Positions 14,657 through 21,370 of a DNA stretch of 24,291 bases are shown here, piece by piece. The translations under genes and the position numbers were made by a program. Position 1 is the first letter of the stretch, and each line of letters begins with the position of its first letter. The DNA comes from an uncultured Methanofollis sp. Lineage in GTDB: Archaea; Halobacteriota; Methanomicrobia; Methanomicrobiales; Methanofollaceae. The stretch is taken from assembly GCF_937919355.1 (NCBI RefSeq), contig NZ_CALFSA010000149.1, positions 1-24,291 on the forward strand, in the 5' to 3' direction. The notes below the pieces were generated by a model. The model was not told the DNA's origin and made no database searches. It worked only from the letters and a program-made list of their open reading frames with translations.

Positions 14657-15262
14657 ATGACATCACAGTGGACGCGGGACAAATACTACATCCGGGCAAT
14701 GAAGGAGGGCTTCAGGGCACGGGCCGCCTACAAATTGCTGGAAATCCAGAAGAGACACGCAGTCATAAGGGACGACGACAATGTCGTCGACCTCGGGGCC
14801 GCGCCGGGCAGCTGGCTGCAGGTGCTGCGGACGATCACGCACGGGGCGATCATCGGCGTCGACCTCAACGCGATCGCACCGATGGAGGGAGTGAAGACGG
14901 TTGTCGGTGACTTCACCACGCCGGAGGTGCAGGAAGAGGTCCGCGGACTCGCCGGGGGGATTGTCTCGGTCGTGACCTGTGATGCCTCGCCGAAGCTCTC
15001 CGGGGCGACGAGTTACGACCAGGCGCGGGCGATCGGCCTCGGCGAGGACGCCCTCGCTTTTGCGGTCACGATCCTGAAGAATGGGGGGAACTTTGTCTGC
15101 AAGTCTTTCCAGGGAGAGGACTTCCCCGAACTCCTCGCCGAGGCGAAGAAGCACTTCCTCTCTGTGCGCACGTTCAGGCCTGCGGCGTCCCGGCGCGGGA
15201 GCAAAGAGATATACATCGTCGCCAAGAACTTCAGGAGGCATATGGATGGTGTTGAAGGATAG
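14657..15262 (+). CDS. rlmE: 23S rRNA 2'-O-methyltransferase RlmE/FtsJ
   Basis: This SAM-dependent enzyme methylates the ribose 2'-hydroxyl of a uridine in the 23S rRNA A loop; archaeal members may act on tRNA as well. The 201-residue protein has SRARAAYKL-like GFRARAAYKLLEI with K26, the SAM-binding VDLGAAPGSWLQ (44-55), CDASPKLSG with D109, VCKSFQG with K149 and SKEIYIVA with E184. Together K26-D109-K149-E184 are the catalytic tetrad of the FtsJ family. The C-terminal TRAM domain seen in some haloarchaeal homologues is absent. A GAGG element precedes ATG 14657, and the end overlaps moaA by 17 nt. Confidence 0.94.
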   Translation: MTSQWTRDKYYIRAMKEGFRARAAYKLLEIQKRHAVIRDDDNVVDLGAAPGSWLQVLRTITHGAIIGVDLNAIAPMEGVKTVVGDFTTPEVQEEVRGLAGGIVSVVTCDASPKLSGATSYDQARAIGLGEDALAFAVTILKNGGNFVCKSFQGEDFPELLAEAKKHFLSVRTFRPAASRRGSKEIYIVAKNFRRHMDGVEG

Positions 15263-16124
15263 GTTCGGCCGTCCGGTGACGAACCTGCGGATCAGCCTCA
15301 CGCCACGCTGCAACCTGGACTGCATCTACTGCCATGCCGAGGGCGAGGTGAAGCCGCGCGAGGAACTGAGCCTGGAGGAGGTCAGGGAGATCCTCAAGGT
15401 TGCGGAGAAGATAGGGGTCAGGAGCGTGAAGTTCACGGGAGGCGAGCCCCTGCTCAGGAAAGACATCCTGGACATTGTCAGGGCCGTGCCGGACGGGATC
15501 GAGTCGTCGATGACGACAAATGGCACTCTCCTCCCCGGCCTCGCCCGCGACCTGAAGGAGGCCGGGCTTGCGCGGGTGAATGTGAGCCTCGACACTCTCA
15601 GGCACGATAGGTACCGCCAGATCACCAAAAAAGACCTCCTCAACCGCGTGCTCGACGGGATCGGTGAGGCGCTCGACGCCGGCCTGACGCCGGTGAAGTT
15701 GAACACCGTCGTCCTGAAGGGGCTGAACGAGGACGAGATCAAGGACTTCTTCGCTTTCACCCGGCAACACGACAGCCTGATCCTCCAGCTCATCGAGTTG
15801 ATGGAGTTCAACAACTGCACGATGCACGGCGATGTGGACCGTCTCGAAAAAGAGATTGCACAGAACTCGACCGAGATCCTGACGCGGCGCATGCACCACA
15901 GGAAGAAGTACTGCGTGGACGGTGCGGAGGTTGAGGTGGTGCGGCCTCTCCACAACACCGAGTTCTGCGCCTACTGCAACCGCCTGCGTGTGACCTCCGA
16001 CGGCTACCTCAAGCCCTGTCTCCTGCGGACCGACAACCACGTCGATATCCGGGGGAAGAAGGGGGAGGAACTGGAGGCACTTTTCGAGAAGGCGGTGCAG
16101 AACAGGGAACCGTTCTTTAAATAA
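15246..16124 (+). CDS. moaA: GTP 3',8-cyclase MoaA (radical SAM)
   Basis: MoaA uses S-adenosylmethionine and GTP to form 3',8-cyclo-7,8-dihydro-GTP, the first step of molybdopterin (tungstopterin) synthesis, needed for formate and formylmethanofuran dehydrogenases in methanogens. The 292-residue protein has the radical-SAM triad C22-x3-C26-x2-C29 (TPRCNLDCIYCH), the SAM-binding TGGEPLL (64-70), and the second cluster cysteines C241, C244 and C258 (FCAYCNRLR, then KPC). ATG 15246 was chosen because AGGAGG lies 7 nt upstream and the longer frame overlaps rlmE. The protein ends REPFFK and lacks the C-terminal Gly-Gly of bacterial and human enzymes; this may be an archaeal trait. A T6 tract follows. 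Confidence 0.94.
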   Translation: MVLKDRFGRPVTNLRISLTPRCNLDCIYCHAEGEVKPREELSLEEVREILKVAEKIGVRSVKFTGGEPLLRKDILDIVRAVPDGIESSMTTNGTLLPGLARDLKEAGLARVNVSLDTLRHDRYRQITKKDLLNRVLDGIGEALDAGLTPVKLNTVVLKGLNEDEIKDFFAFTRQHDSLILQLIELMEFNNCTMHGDVDRLEKEIAQNSTEILTRRMHHRKKYCVDGAEVEVVRPLHNTEFCAYCNRLRVTSDGYLKPCLLRTDNHVDIRGKKGEELEALFEKAVQNREPFFK

Positions 16125-16125
16125 C

Positions 16126-16131
16126 TTTTTT
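16126..16131 (+). terminator. Oligo-T terminator after moaA
   Basis: Six T begin 2 nt after the moaA stop codon. Confidence 0.5.
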
Positions 16132-16263
16132 CGGGTCTCATTTCTTCTGGACTGTGCAGGGAAGGTATTTGATCGGCATCGGCCTCCGGAAGCCAGGTCC
16201 GCAGGCCATTCTTTCCGGCCGCCCGCACACGGAGCACCGGCCGGCAGATGCCAGAATACAATG

Positions 16264-16273
16264 GTTTTTAGTA
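16264..16273 (+). promoter_or_regulatory. TATA box of the unknown gene before the M20 peptidase
   Basis: TTTTTAGTA is centred about 26 nt before ATG 16295, with no ribosome binding site between, consistent with a leaderless transcript. Confidence 0.5.
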
Positions 16274-16294
16274 TGGACGGGCAAATTGCTCTGT

Positions 16295-16813
16295 ATGATG
16301 AATGAACTTCTGGAAGATGAGCACTTCAGGGCCCTGCTAAAATACTATGAGAAGTCCCTCATACTGGAGGACCCGAGCGACTTCCACCCGACCCTGTCTT
16401 TCTATTTCATGGATGCCCTGGCGCATGTCGAGTACACGCTGAGCAACTATGTCTTCAACTACCAGTCGCCGAAGATCATGATGCACCGCGAGTACCTCCG
16501 CTGGCGGCTTGACGAGGAGAAGACAGGAGACCGTGCCCTCTTCCCCGGCTTTGTCATGTGGCTGAAGGAGAACCACCCGGAAAACTTCCAGAAACTCCCG
16601 ATGGTCTGGAAGGGCATATACGATGAGGCAAACCCGGCGTGTTACCGGAGTTTCAGGATCGTCCTTGACCCGGAGAGCAAGAAACCTGTGCCTGCGGCGT
16701 TCTTCTCCGACGCCATCGACGAGTTCTTCTCCAGGCCGTTCTTCAACAGCATCTACAACGGCGGATCTCTTGCAAACCTCTTCGAAGAATACAAAAAAAG
16801 CGTGAGCGCCTGA
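16295..16813 (+). CDS. Conserved-looking protein of unknown function, coupled to an M20 peptidase gene
   Basis: The 172-residue product begins MMNELLEDEHFRALLKYYEK and is acidic and mostly helical. It contains many aromatic residues (FHPTLSFYFMDALAHVEYTL, YVFNYQSPKIMMHREYLRW) and no signal peptide or membrane helix. I do not recognise a family or catalytic motif; the single HREYLRWRLDEEK stretch is not diagnostic. The in-frame sequence upstream to 16154 is not considered coding because a TATA box lies about 26 nt before the double ATG at 16295/16298. The stop codon is 4 nt before the ATG of the M20 peptidase gene, so the two are cotranscribed and may share a process. Confidence 0.75.
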   Translation: MMNELLEDEHFRALLKYYEKSLILEDPSDFHPTLSFYFMDALAHVEYTLSNYVFNYQSPKIMMHREYLRWRLDEEKTGDRALFPGFVMWLKENHPENFQKLPMVWKGIYDEANPACYRSFRIVLDPESKKPVPAAFFSDAIDEFFSRPFFNSIYNGGSLANLFEEYKKSVSA

Positions 16814-16817
16814 GACC

Positions 16818-17984
16818 ATGGACGTTGCCGCTCTCTGCAGGGACCTTGTCGGGATCAGGAGTGAGAACCCCCCCGGCGATACCCGCGATATCGCGGAGTA
16901 TATCCACACATTCATGCTGGAGAGCGGGATCGAGAACGTCGTCGTCTCACGGGACGGGAAGCGGTGCAACCTGATCGCACCCGGCCAGAACCCGAACCTC
17001 CTCCTCGTCGGTCACCTCGACGTCGTCCCGGCCATCCCGACGGGGTGGCGTCATCCTCCTTTCGAGGGCGTCGAGGAGGGAGGGTACATCTGGGGGCGGG
17101 GGTCCAGCGACATGAAAGGGGGATGTGCGTCCCTCCTCACTGCCCTCAGGCGTGTTGCCGACGAAGGAGACGCACCGTCCTGTCAGGTCGTCTTTGTCTG
17201 CGACGAGGAGACCGGAGGGTGCCACGGCATGGAGTACCTCCTTGCAAAGGGGGTGCTGCGCCCCTGCGACACCCTCATCGCCGAACCGACGCCGCGCCTC
17301 TCCCCCTGCATCGGACAGAAAGGTCTGGCACGGTTGTCTCTCTCCTTTTCAGGTGAACCCGGGCACAGTTCCCTGTACCCGGAAGTCGGGAGGAGCGCGA
17401 TCATGGAGGCACACGCGCTCATCTCTTTTCTCCAGGAACTCCACAGAAGGGAGTACCCGGTGAGCGGCGAGATGGAGGAGATCATTGCACAATCGTCAGA
17501 GGTGCTCGAAGGGATCTTCGGGACGCAGGGGCTTGACCGGGTCCTGCACCGGGTGATGTTCAATCCGGGCGTCATCTCAGGGGGAGAGAAGGCAAATATC
17601 GTTGCCGAGCGCTGCGACCTCGACCTTGACCTGCGCATCCCGTGGGGGTGCACGACCGGGGAGATCGTCTCCGAGATCGCATCGCATGCGCCTGCGGCTG
17701 ACCTGAAGGTGAACTCGGTTTCTGAACCATCCTTTACGCCGCCCTTCGCCACGATCGCCACGCGTGTCTCGGCCGGGATCAGGCGCGTGTACGGGGAGGA
17801 GGTCGTCCCGATCTTCCAGTGGGCGGCAAGTGATGCCCGGCACCTGAGAAAGGCAGGTTTCCCGACTGTGGAGTACGGCCCCGGAGAGATAAAAACGATA
17901 CATGGTATCAACGAGAGGGTCTCAATTGACTCGCTCAGGTGCGCCGAAGAGATATACCACGGTATAATTCTCTCATACCGGTAA
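16818..17984 (+). CDS. M20-family metallopeptidase (ArgE/DapE/carboxypeptidase-like)
   Basis: This di-zinc amidohydrolase or peptidase has 388 residues. Motifs are VGHLDVVP with H66 and D68, GRGSSDMKGG with bridging D98, CDEETGG with general base E130 and ligand E131, AEPT with E156, and IHGINE near residue 360 with the last His ligand. The insert between about 175 and 290, starting GLARLSLSFSGEPGHSS, is the dimerisation domain. Members include acetylornithine deacetylase, succinyl-diaminopimelate desuccinylase and carboxypeptidases. Methanogens usually make diaminopimelate through DapL, which needs no desuccinylase, so a DapE label is not warranted. Substrate is unknown. It follows the unknown 172-residue protein by 4 nt. 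Confidence 0.88.
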   Translation: MDVAALCRDLVGIRSENPPGDTRDIAEYIHTFMLESGIENVVVSRDGKRCNLIAPGQNPNLLLVGHLDVVPAIPTGWRHPPFEGVEEGGYIWGRGSSDMKGGCASLLTALRRVADEGDAPSCQVVFVCDEETGGCHGMEYLLAKGVLRPCDTLIAEPTPRLSPCIGQKGLARLSLSFSGEPGHSSLYPEVGRSAIMEAHALISFLQELHRREYPVSGEMEEIIAQSSEVLEGIFGTQGLDRVLHRVMFNPGVISGGEKANIVAERCDLDLDLRIPWGCTTGEIVSEIASHAPAADLKVNSVSEPSFTPPFATIATRVSAGIRRVYGEEVVPIFQWAASDARHLRKAGFPTVEYGPGEIKTIHGINERVSIDSLRCAEEIYHGIILSYR

Positions 17985-18070
17985 TCGTGCCAGTATACGA
18001 TCCTGGGAACTGTTATATATTATCTGTCCGGATGAGTGTCCACTATGATATAGGTTCTCCAGGAGCCATC

Positions 18071-18090
18071 TTATAAACCCATATATACCG
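18071..18090 (+). promoter_or_regulatory. TATA region of the lipoprotein gene
   Basis: TTATAAA (18071-18077) and ATATATA (18081-18087) lie upstream of ATG 18111; the second is centred about 27 nt before it, fitting a leaderless transcript. A third AT-rich element is near 18010-18020. The rest of 17985-18110 holds nothing recognisable. Confidence 0.5.
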
Positions 18091-18110
18091 GGAGCAAGCA
18101 CACGTATTTG

Positions 18111-18755
18111 ATGAAATCCCTCCATCTGCTGCTTGCGCTCATTATCTGTGCCGCCCTGCTAACAGCAGGATGCACTTCTGCAGTCAACGGGTCGCAGGAC
18201 AAACCCTTCTGGGCCAAGGAAACTACTGCACCCCCGGCCACGCCAGACCCGACGATGGACAGCGAGTATGTCAGTGAGGTAACGCCGTATCCTGTGGCGA
18301 CCCGCCCGGTCCCCCCGACGCAGACTCCTGTGGTCACTCCGGCGGCGGTCGCGTATCTTGAGGTGCTCAATGAGAAGGTCGCGCTGGACTATGGCCATCC
18401 GGCGTCTGCCTGGGCGATCAATGTAGTACAGGCGCCACTCATTGTGGAATTTTCCGTTCAACCGAAGATGGTCAAGAGGACGGTCGTCTACGAGAGCAGT
18501 TATGGGAGCCACAAGGAAGAGAAGAAGACAGTGACCTCCATCAGCGATAAAAGCCGGCTTGAGGTGACCGTGCGCGATGAGGGCGGAAATATCGCGGCGC
18601 AGGACGGTTTTGCAGGACTGTACTCCGTGGACAGGTCAAAGAAGATCTTTGTCATGAGTCCGGGAGAATACCAGGTGGATATCCGCGGCGCTGATGTCAT
18701 CGTTGATATCGTGGTAAAGGTCGGGCAGACGGGGCAGACACCTGAGCAGGTCTGA
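18111..18755 (+). CDS. Secreted lipoprotein of unknown function
   Basis: The 214-residue protein begins MKSLHLLLALIICAALLTAGC, a signal peptide with the lipobox LTAG-C at cysteine 21, so the mature protein is probably lipid-anchored on the outer face of the membrane. A Pro/Thr-rich linker (residues about 40-80, with TTAPPATPDPT and PVPPTQTPVVTP) is followed by a beta-rich domain of about 130 residues ending VDIVVKVGQ. Such linkers are common in surface proteins of Methanomicrobiales. I do not recognise the domain. It is monocistronic. An in-frame TTG just before the ATG is not needed. Confidence 0.82.
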   Translation: MKSLHLLLALIICAALLTAGCTSAVNGSQDKPFWAKETTAPPATPDPTMDSEYVSEVTPYPVATRPVPPTQTPVVTPAAVAYLEVLNEKVALDYGHPASAWAINVVQAPLIVEFSVQPKMVKRTVVYESSYGSHKEEKKTVTSISDKSRLEVTVRDEGGNIAAQDGFAGLYSVDRSKKIFVMSPGEYQVDIRGADVIVDIVVKVGQTGQTPEQV

Positions 18756-18759
18756 TTCC

Positions 18760-18780
18760 TCCCCTCTCCGGGAGAGGGGA
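18760..18780 (+). terminator. Perfect hairpin after the lipoprotein gene
   Basis: TCCCCTCTCC (18760-18769) and GGAGAGGGGA (18771-18780) are perfect complements 4 nt after the stop codon. There is no following T tract, so it may act as a 3'-end stabiliser or as a terminator. Confidence 0.5.
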
Positions 18781-18800
18781 ATGAATATATGGGAGAACAA

Positions 18801-18812
18801 CTAATTTTATAG
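18801..18812 (+). promoter_or_regulatory. TATA box of tRNA-Arg
   Basis: TAATTTTATAG is centred about 20-25 nt before the first base of the tRNA, the usual archaeal stable-RNA promoter position. Confidence 0.5.
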
Positions 18813-18826
18813 AGCACATCTGCAGT

Positions 18827-18898
18827 GTCCCGGTAGGGTAGTGGATATCCTAAAAGCCTGCGGAGCTTTTGACCCGGGTTCAAGTCCCGGCCGGGGCG
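18827..18898 (+). tRNA. tRNA-Arg, anticodon GCG
   Basis: The 72-nt cloverleaf reads: acceptor GTCCCGG pairing with CCGGGGC (18891-18897, one G-U), T8-A9, a D arm with A14, GG and A21 in the loop, anticodon stem AAAGC/GCTTT around loop CTGCGGA with anticodon GCG at 18860-18862, a four-base variable loop, T stem CCGGG/CCCGG around TTCAAGT, and discriminator G73. CCA is not encoded. The anticodon reads arginine CGC and CGU. The D stem is weak, with a terminal G-U and a T-T mismatch at 13-22, but the overall fold is convincing. No intron is present. Confidence 0.93.
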
Positions 18899-18914
18899 TT
18901 TTCCCTTTTTCTGG
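18899..18914 (+). terminator. T-rich terminator after tRNA-Arg
   Basis: T4 and T5 runs separated by CCC immediately follow the tRNA. Confidence 0.55.
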
Positions 18915-18989
18915 TATCACATCCTTCACAGTCAGGTTTCTTCCCTTCTGGAGTGCCCTCTTCTGTCCGTCCCGGAACGCGACAGCACA

Positions 18990-19015
18990 TTCATATGAAC
19001 ATATGATCATATGAT
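18990..19015 (+). promoter_or_regulatory. Metal-sensor operator/promoter with three CATATG units at 8-bp spacing
   Basis: CATATG occurs at 18992, 19000 and 19008. The outer copies sit in larger palindromes, TTCATATGAA and GATCATATGATC. ATATGAAC matches the half-site style of SmtB/CadC/CzrA operators as I recall them. The first CATATGA is about 27 nt before ATG 19021 and may itself be the TATA box, so a bound repressor would block TBP. No Shine-Dalgarno sequence follows, suggesting a leaderless mRNA. Confidence 0.6.
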
Positions 19016-19020
19016 CTCAC

Positions 19021-19371
19021 ATGCATGATGACATCTGCACGGTCAGGTGCATCCACCAGGACGCCGTCGAGGAGGCGAGGGAACACCTCGCCGACGACCA
19101 GACCTGTCAGGCCGTCGCCGCGATCTTCAAGATCTTCGGAGACCCCACCAGGGTTAAAATCCTCCTGGCCCTGAGCGACAGGGAACTGTGTGTCTGTGAC
19201 CTCTCCGCTCTCCTTGGCATGAACCAGTCGGCTGTCTCCCACCAGTTGCGCCTGCTGCGCGGGGCAAACCTGGTGACCTTCAGGAAGGAGGGGAAGGTGG
19301 CCTACTATGCCCTTGCCGATGACCACGTGACCGCCCTGCTCAGGGCAGGGGCCGCCCATGCACGGGAGTGA
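19021..19371 (+). CDS. ArsR/SmtB-family metal-sensing repressor (CadC-like)
   Basis: The 116-residue winged-helix protein has both metal-site types known in this family. ELCVCD (55-60) with C57 and C59, plus N-terminal C6 and C10, fits the alpha3N thiolate site of CadC (Cd/Pb/Zn). Near the C-terminus D100, H102, H113 and E116 reproduce the D-x-H-x10-H-x2-E pattern of the alpha5 zinc site of SmtB/CzrA. The DNA-reading helix is in MNQSAVSHQLRLLR (67-80). By analogy it would repress its own operon and release DNA on metal binding. ATG 19021 lies directly after the repeated CATATG operator, and its end overlaps the P-type ATPase start by 14 nt, indicating one coupled operon. Confidence 0.92.
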   Translation: MHDDICTVRCIHQDAVEEAREHLADDQTCQAVAAIFKIFGDPTRVKILLALSDRELCVCDLSALLGMNQSAVSHQLRLLRGANLVTFRKEGKVAYYALADDHVTALLRAGAAHARE

Positions 19372-21370
19372 AGGTGGTGGCGGGTGCGGCTGCACCGCCT
19401 GCGGCCATGCCCACGCCCACCATGGCGAGGAGGAGGAACAGGGGCGGCACCAGGTTGCGGTCATCGCCGGGGCGGCCGTCCTCCTGACGGCGGGCCTGGT
19501 CGTCGACTGGGCGACACCGTACGGGGAGGCGGCCCTCCTGCTCTTCGCTCTTGCGGCGCTCGCCGCCGGCTACGACCTCCTGAAAACCGCCCTCCACGCA
19601 CTTCTCAGGCTCAGGTTCACGATGGAGGTCCTCATCGGCATCGCCGCCGCAGGGGCCTTCCTGATCGGCCACCCGGCGGAAGGGGCGACTGTCCTTGTCC
19701 TCTTTGCCGCGGCCGAACTCCTCGAAGCCCATGCATCGGAGAGGGCGCGCCGGTCTGTCGCTGACCTCTTCTCCCTCGCGCCGGTGAGCGCACGGGTGCA
19801 GAGGGACGGGAGATGGACGGAAGTGGATGTCCACGCGGTCGGGGTCGGCGAGCATGTGCAGGTCAGGCCCGGCGACCAGGTCCCCCTCGACGGCGTCGTG
19901 GTGGCGGGGGCGTCGTCCGTGGACCAGGCGGCCCTGACAGGCGAGAGCGTGCCGGCCGCGAAAGGGATCGGGGACGAGGTCTTTGCCGGGACACAGAACC
20001 TTGAGGGTTCCCTGGAGGTGGAGGTGACAAGGCCGGACACCGAGAGCACCCTCGCACGCGTCGCCGCGTACGTGGAGGAGGCGCAGCAGAGGCGGTCGAG
20101 GACGGAGAAGTTCATCGAAAAGTTTGCACGGGTCTACACCCCGGCGGTCATCGCCGGCGCCCTTGCGGTCACCGCCTTCCTGCCCCTCGTCTTCGGCGTC
20201 CCCTTCGCCGACTCGGTCTACCGCGCCCTCTCCCTCCTGGTCATTGCCTGCCCCTGCGCACTCGCCCTCTCGACACCTGTCTCGATGGTCTCCGGGATCA
20301 CGGCCGCGGCCAGGCAGGGAGTCCTGATCAAGGGGAGCGATTACCTGGAAGCCGTGGGCAGGGCGCGGGTCGTCGTCTTCGACAAGACAGGGACTCTCAC
20401 CACCGGGCGGTTGCAGGTGACCGCGGTGAAGGGGTCGGGCGGCGCCGGCGAGATGGAGGTCCTCCAGATCGCCGCCAGCCTGGAGGCCGGGTCGGGCCAT
20501 CCCATCGCCGCCGCGGTGATGGCAAAGGCGCAGGAAGACGGTATCGAAGCCGGGCCTGTCGAGGGGTTTGCCGCCGTCCCGGGCTCAGGCGTGCGCGGCA
20601 CCCTCGGCGGCCGTGCATGCGCCCTCGGCAACGGCCGACTCTTCCCCGACGTGGATGAGATGTGGACGGAGGAGAGAGAACACCTTGAGGCGGCAGGCCA
20701 GACTGTCGTGTTCGTCGGCGAGGACGGCAGGGTGATCGGCCTGATCGGGCTGATGGACACCGTCAGGGAAGACGCCCCCGCCACCGTCGCAGGACTGCGG
20801 GCCCGCGGCATCAGGACGGTGATGCTCACCGGCGACAACGAGAAGGTCGCGGCGGCGGTCGCCGCACGCCTCGGTATCGACGAGCACAGGGCCGGACTCC
20901 TGCCCGCAGAGAAGGTGCAGGCCGTCGAAGACCTGAGCAGGCGCTTCGGCGAGGTTGTCATGGTCGGCGACGGCATCAACGACGCACCGGCCCTGGCCCG
21001 CGCCGGGGTCGGCATCGCCATGGGGGCGATCGGTTCGGACATCGCCATCGAGACCGCGGATATCGTGTTGATGCATGACCGCGTTGCCGGTATCGAAACC
21101 CTCATCGACCTGAGTACGAAGACGATGAAGGTGGTCCGCCAGAACGTCGCCGTCTCCATCATCGTGAAGACCGGGATCGCCGTCCTCGCCGTCCCCGGCC
21201 TTGTCACCCTCTGGATGGCGGTGGCAATCGGGGACATGGGCCTCTCCTTTGCGGTCATCGCCAATGCCCTCAGGATCCCGTGGGGGAGGGAGAAGGTCTC
21301 CCTCCCCCAGGCAAAGATAGTTAAACAGCAGACAGACCCATCATCCATCCACCATGAGAATATGCTTTGA
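19358..21370 (+). CDS. P1B-type Zn/Cd/Pb-exporting ATPase (CadA/ZntA-like)
   Basis: This 670-residue ATP-driven heavy-metal efflux pump carries TGES (194-197) in the actuator domain, the transport-site CPC (298-300), the phosphorylation motif DKTGTLT with D342, the HP motif (SGHPIA), TGDN and GDGINDAP. In the last helices, KTGIAVLAV and AIGDMGLSF supply the Lys and Asp that mark the P1B-2 (Zn/Cd/Pb) group rather than copper pumps. There is no ferredoxin-like HMA domain; instead a short N-terminal tail has C10, C12, C15 and H17, H19, H21, H22 (CGCTACGHAHAHH), a likely metal-binding segment. Overlaps with the sensor gene upstream (14 nt) and the PHP gene downstream (17 nt) suggest coupled translation. 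Confidence 0.94.
   Translation: MHGSEGGGGCGCTACGHAHAHHGEEEEQGRHQVAVIAGAAVLLTAGLVVDWATPYGEAALLLFALAALAAGYDLLKTALHALLRLRFTMEVLIGIAAAGAFLIGHPAEGATVLVLFAAAELLEAHASERARRSVADLFSLAPVSARVQRDGRWTEVDVHAVGVGEHVQVRPGDQVPLDGVVVAGASSVDQAALTGESVPAAKGIGDEVFAGTQNLEGSLEVEVTRPDTESTLARVAAYVEEAQQRRSRTEKFIEKFARVYTPAVIAGALAVTAFLPLVFGVPFADSVYRALSLLVIACPCALALSTPVSMVSGITAAARQGVLIKGSDYLEAVGRARVVVFDKTGTLTTGRLQVTAVKGSGGAGEMEVLQIAASLEAGSGHPIAAAVMAKAQEDGIEAGPVEGFAAVPGSGVRGTLGGRACALGNGRLFPDVDEMWTEEREHLEAAGQTVVFVGEDGRVIGLIGLMDTVREDAPATVAGLRARGIRTVMLTGDNEKVAAAVAARLGIDEHRAGLLPAEKVQAVEDLSRRFGEVVMVGDGINDAPALARAGVGIAMGAIGSDIAIETADIVLMHDRVAGIETLIDLSTKTMKVVRQNVAVSIIVKTGIAVLAVPGLVTLWMAVAIGDMGLSFAVIANALRIPWGREKVSLPQAKIVKQQTDPSSIHHENML

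Noticed and set aside
15081..15245. 55-codon N-terminal extension of moaA
   Set aside because: It lies within rlmE in another frame, and AGGAGG marks ATG 15246 as the start.
16818..17984. Naming the M20 peptidase dapE because dapA and dapB are in the window
   Set aside because: It is 5 kb away on the other strand, and methanogens normally use the DapL route without succinylated intermediates.
19340..20500. 386-codon open frame on the minus strand inside the ATPase gene
   Set aside because: It lies opposite the P1B-ATPase with all its motifs and reads as Arg/Gly/Asp-rich antisense sequence.
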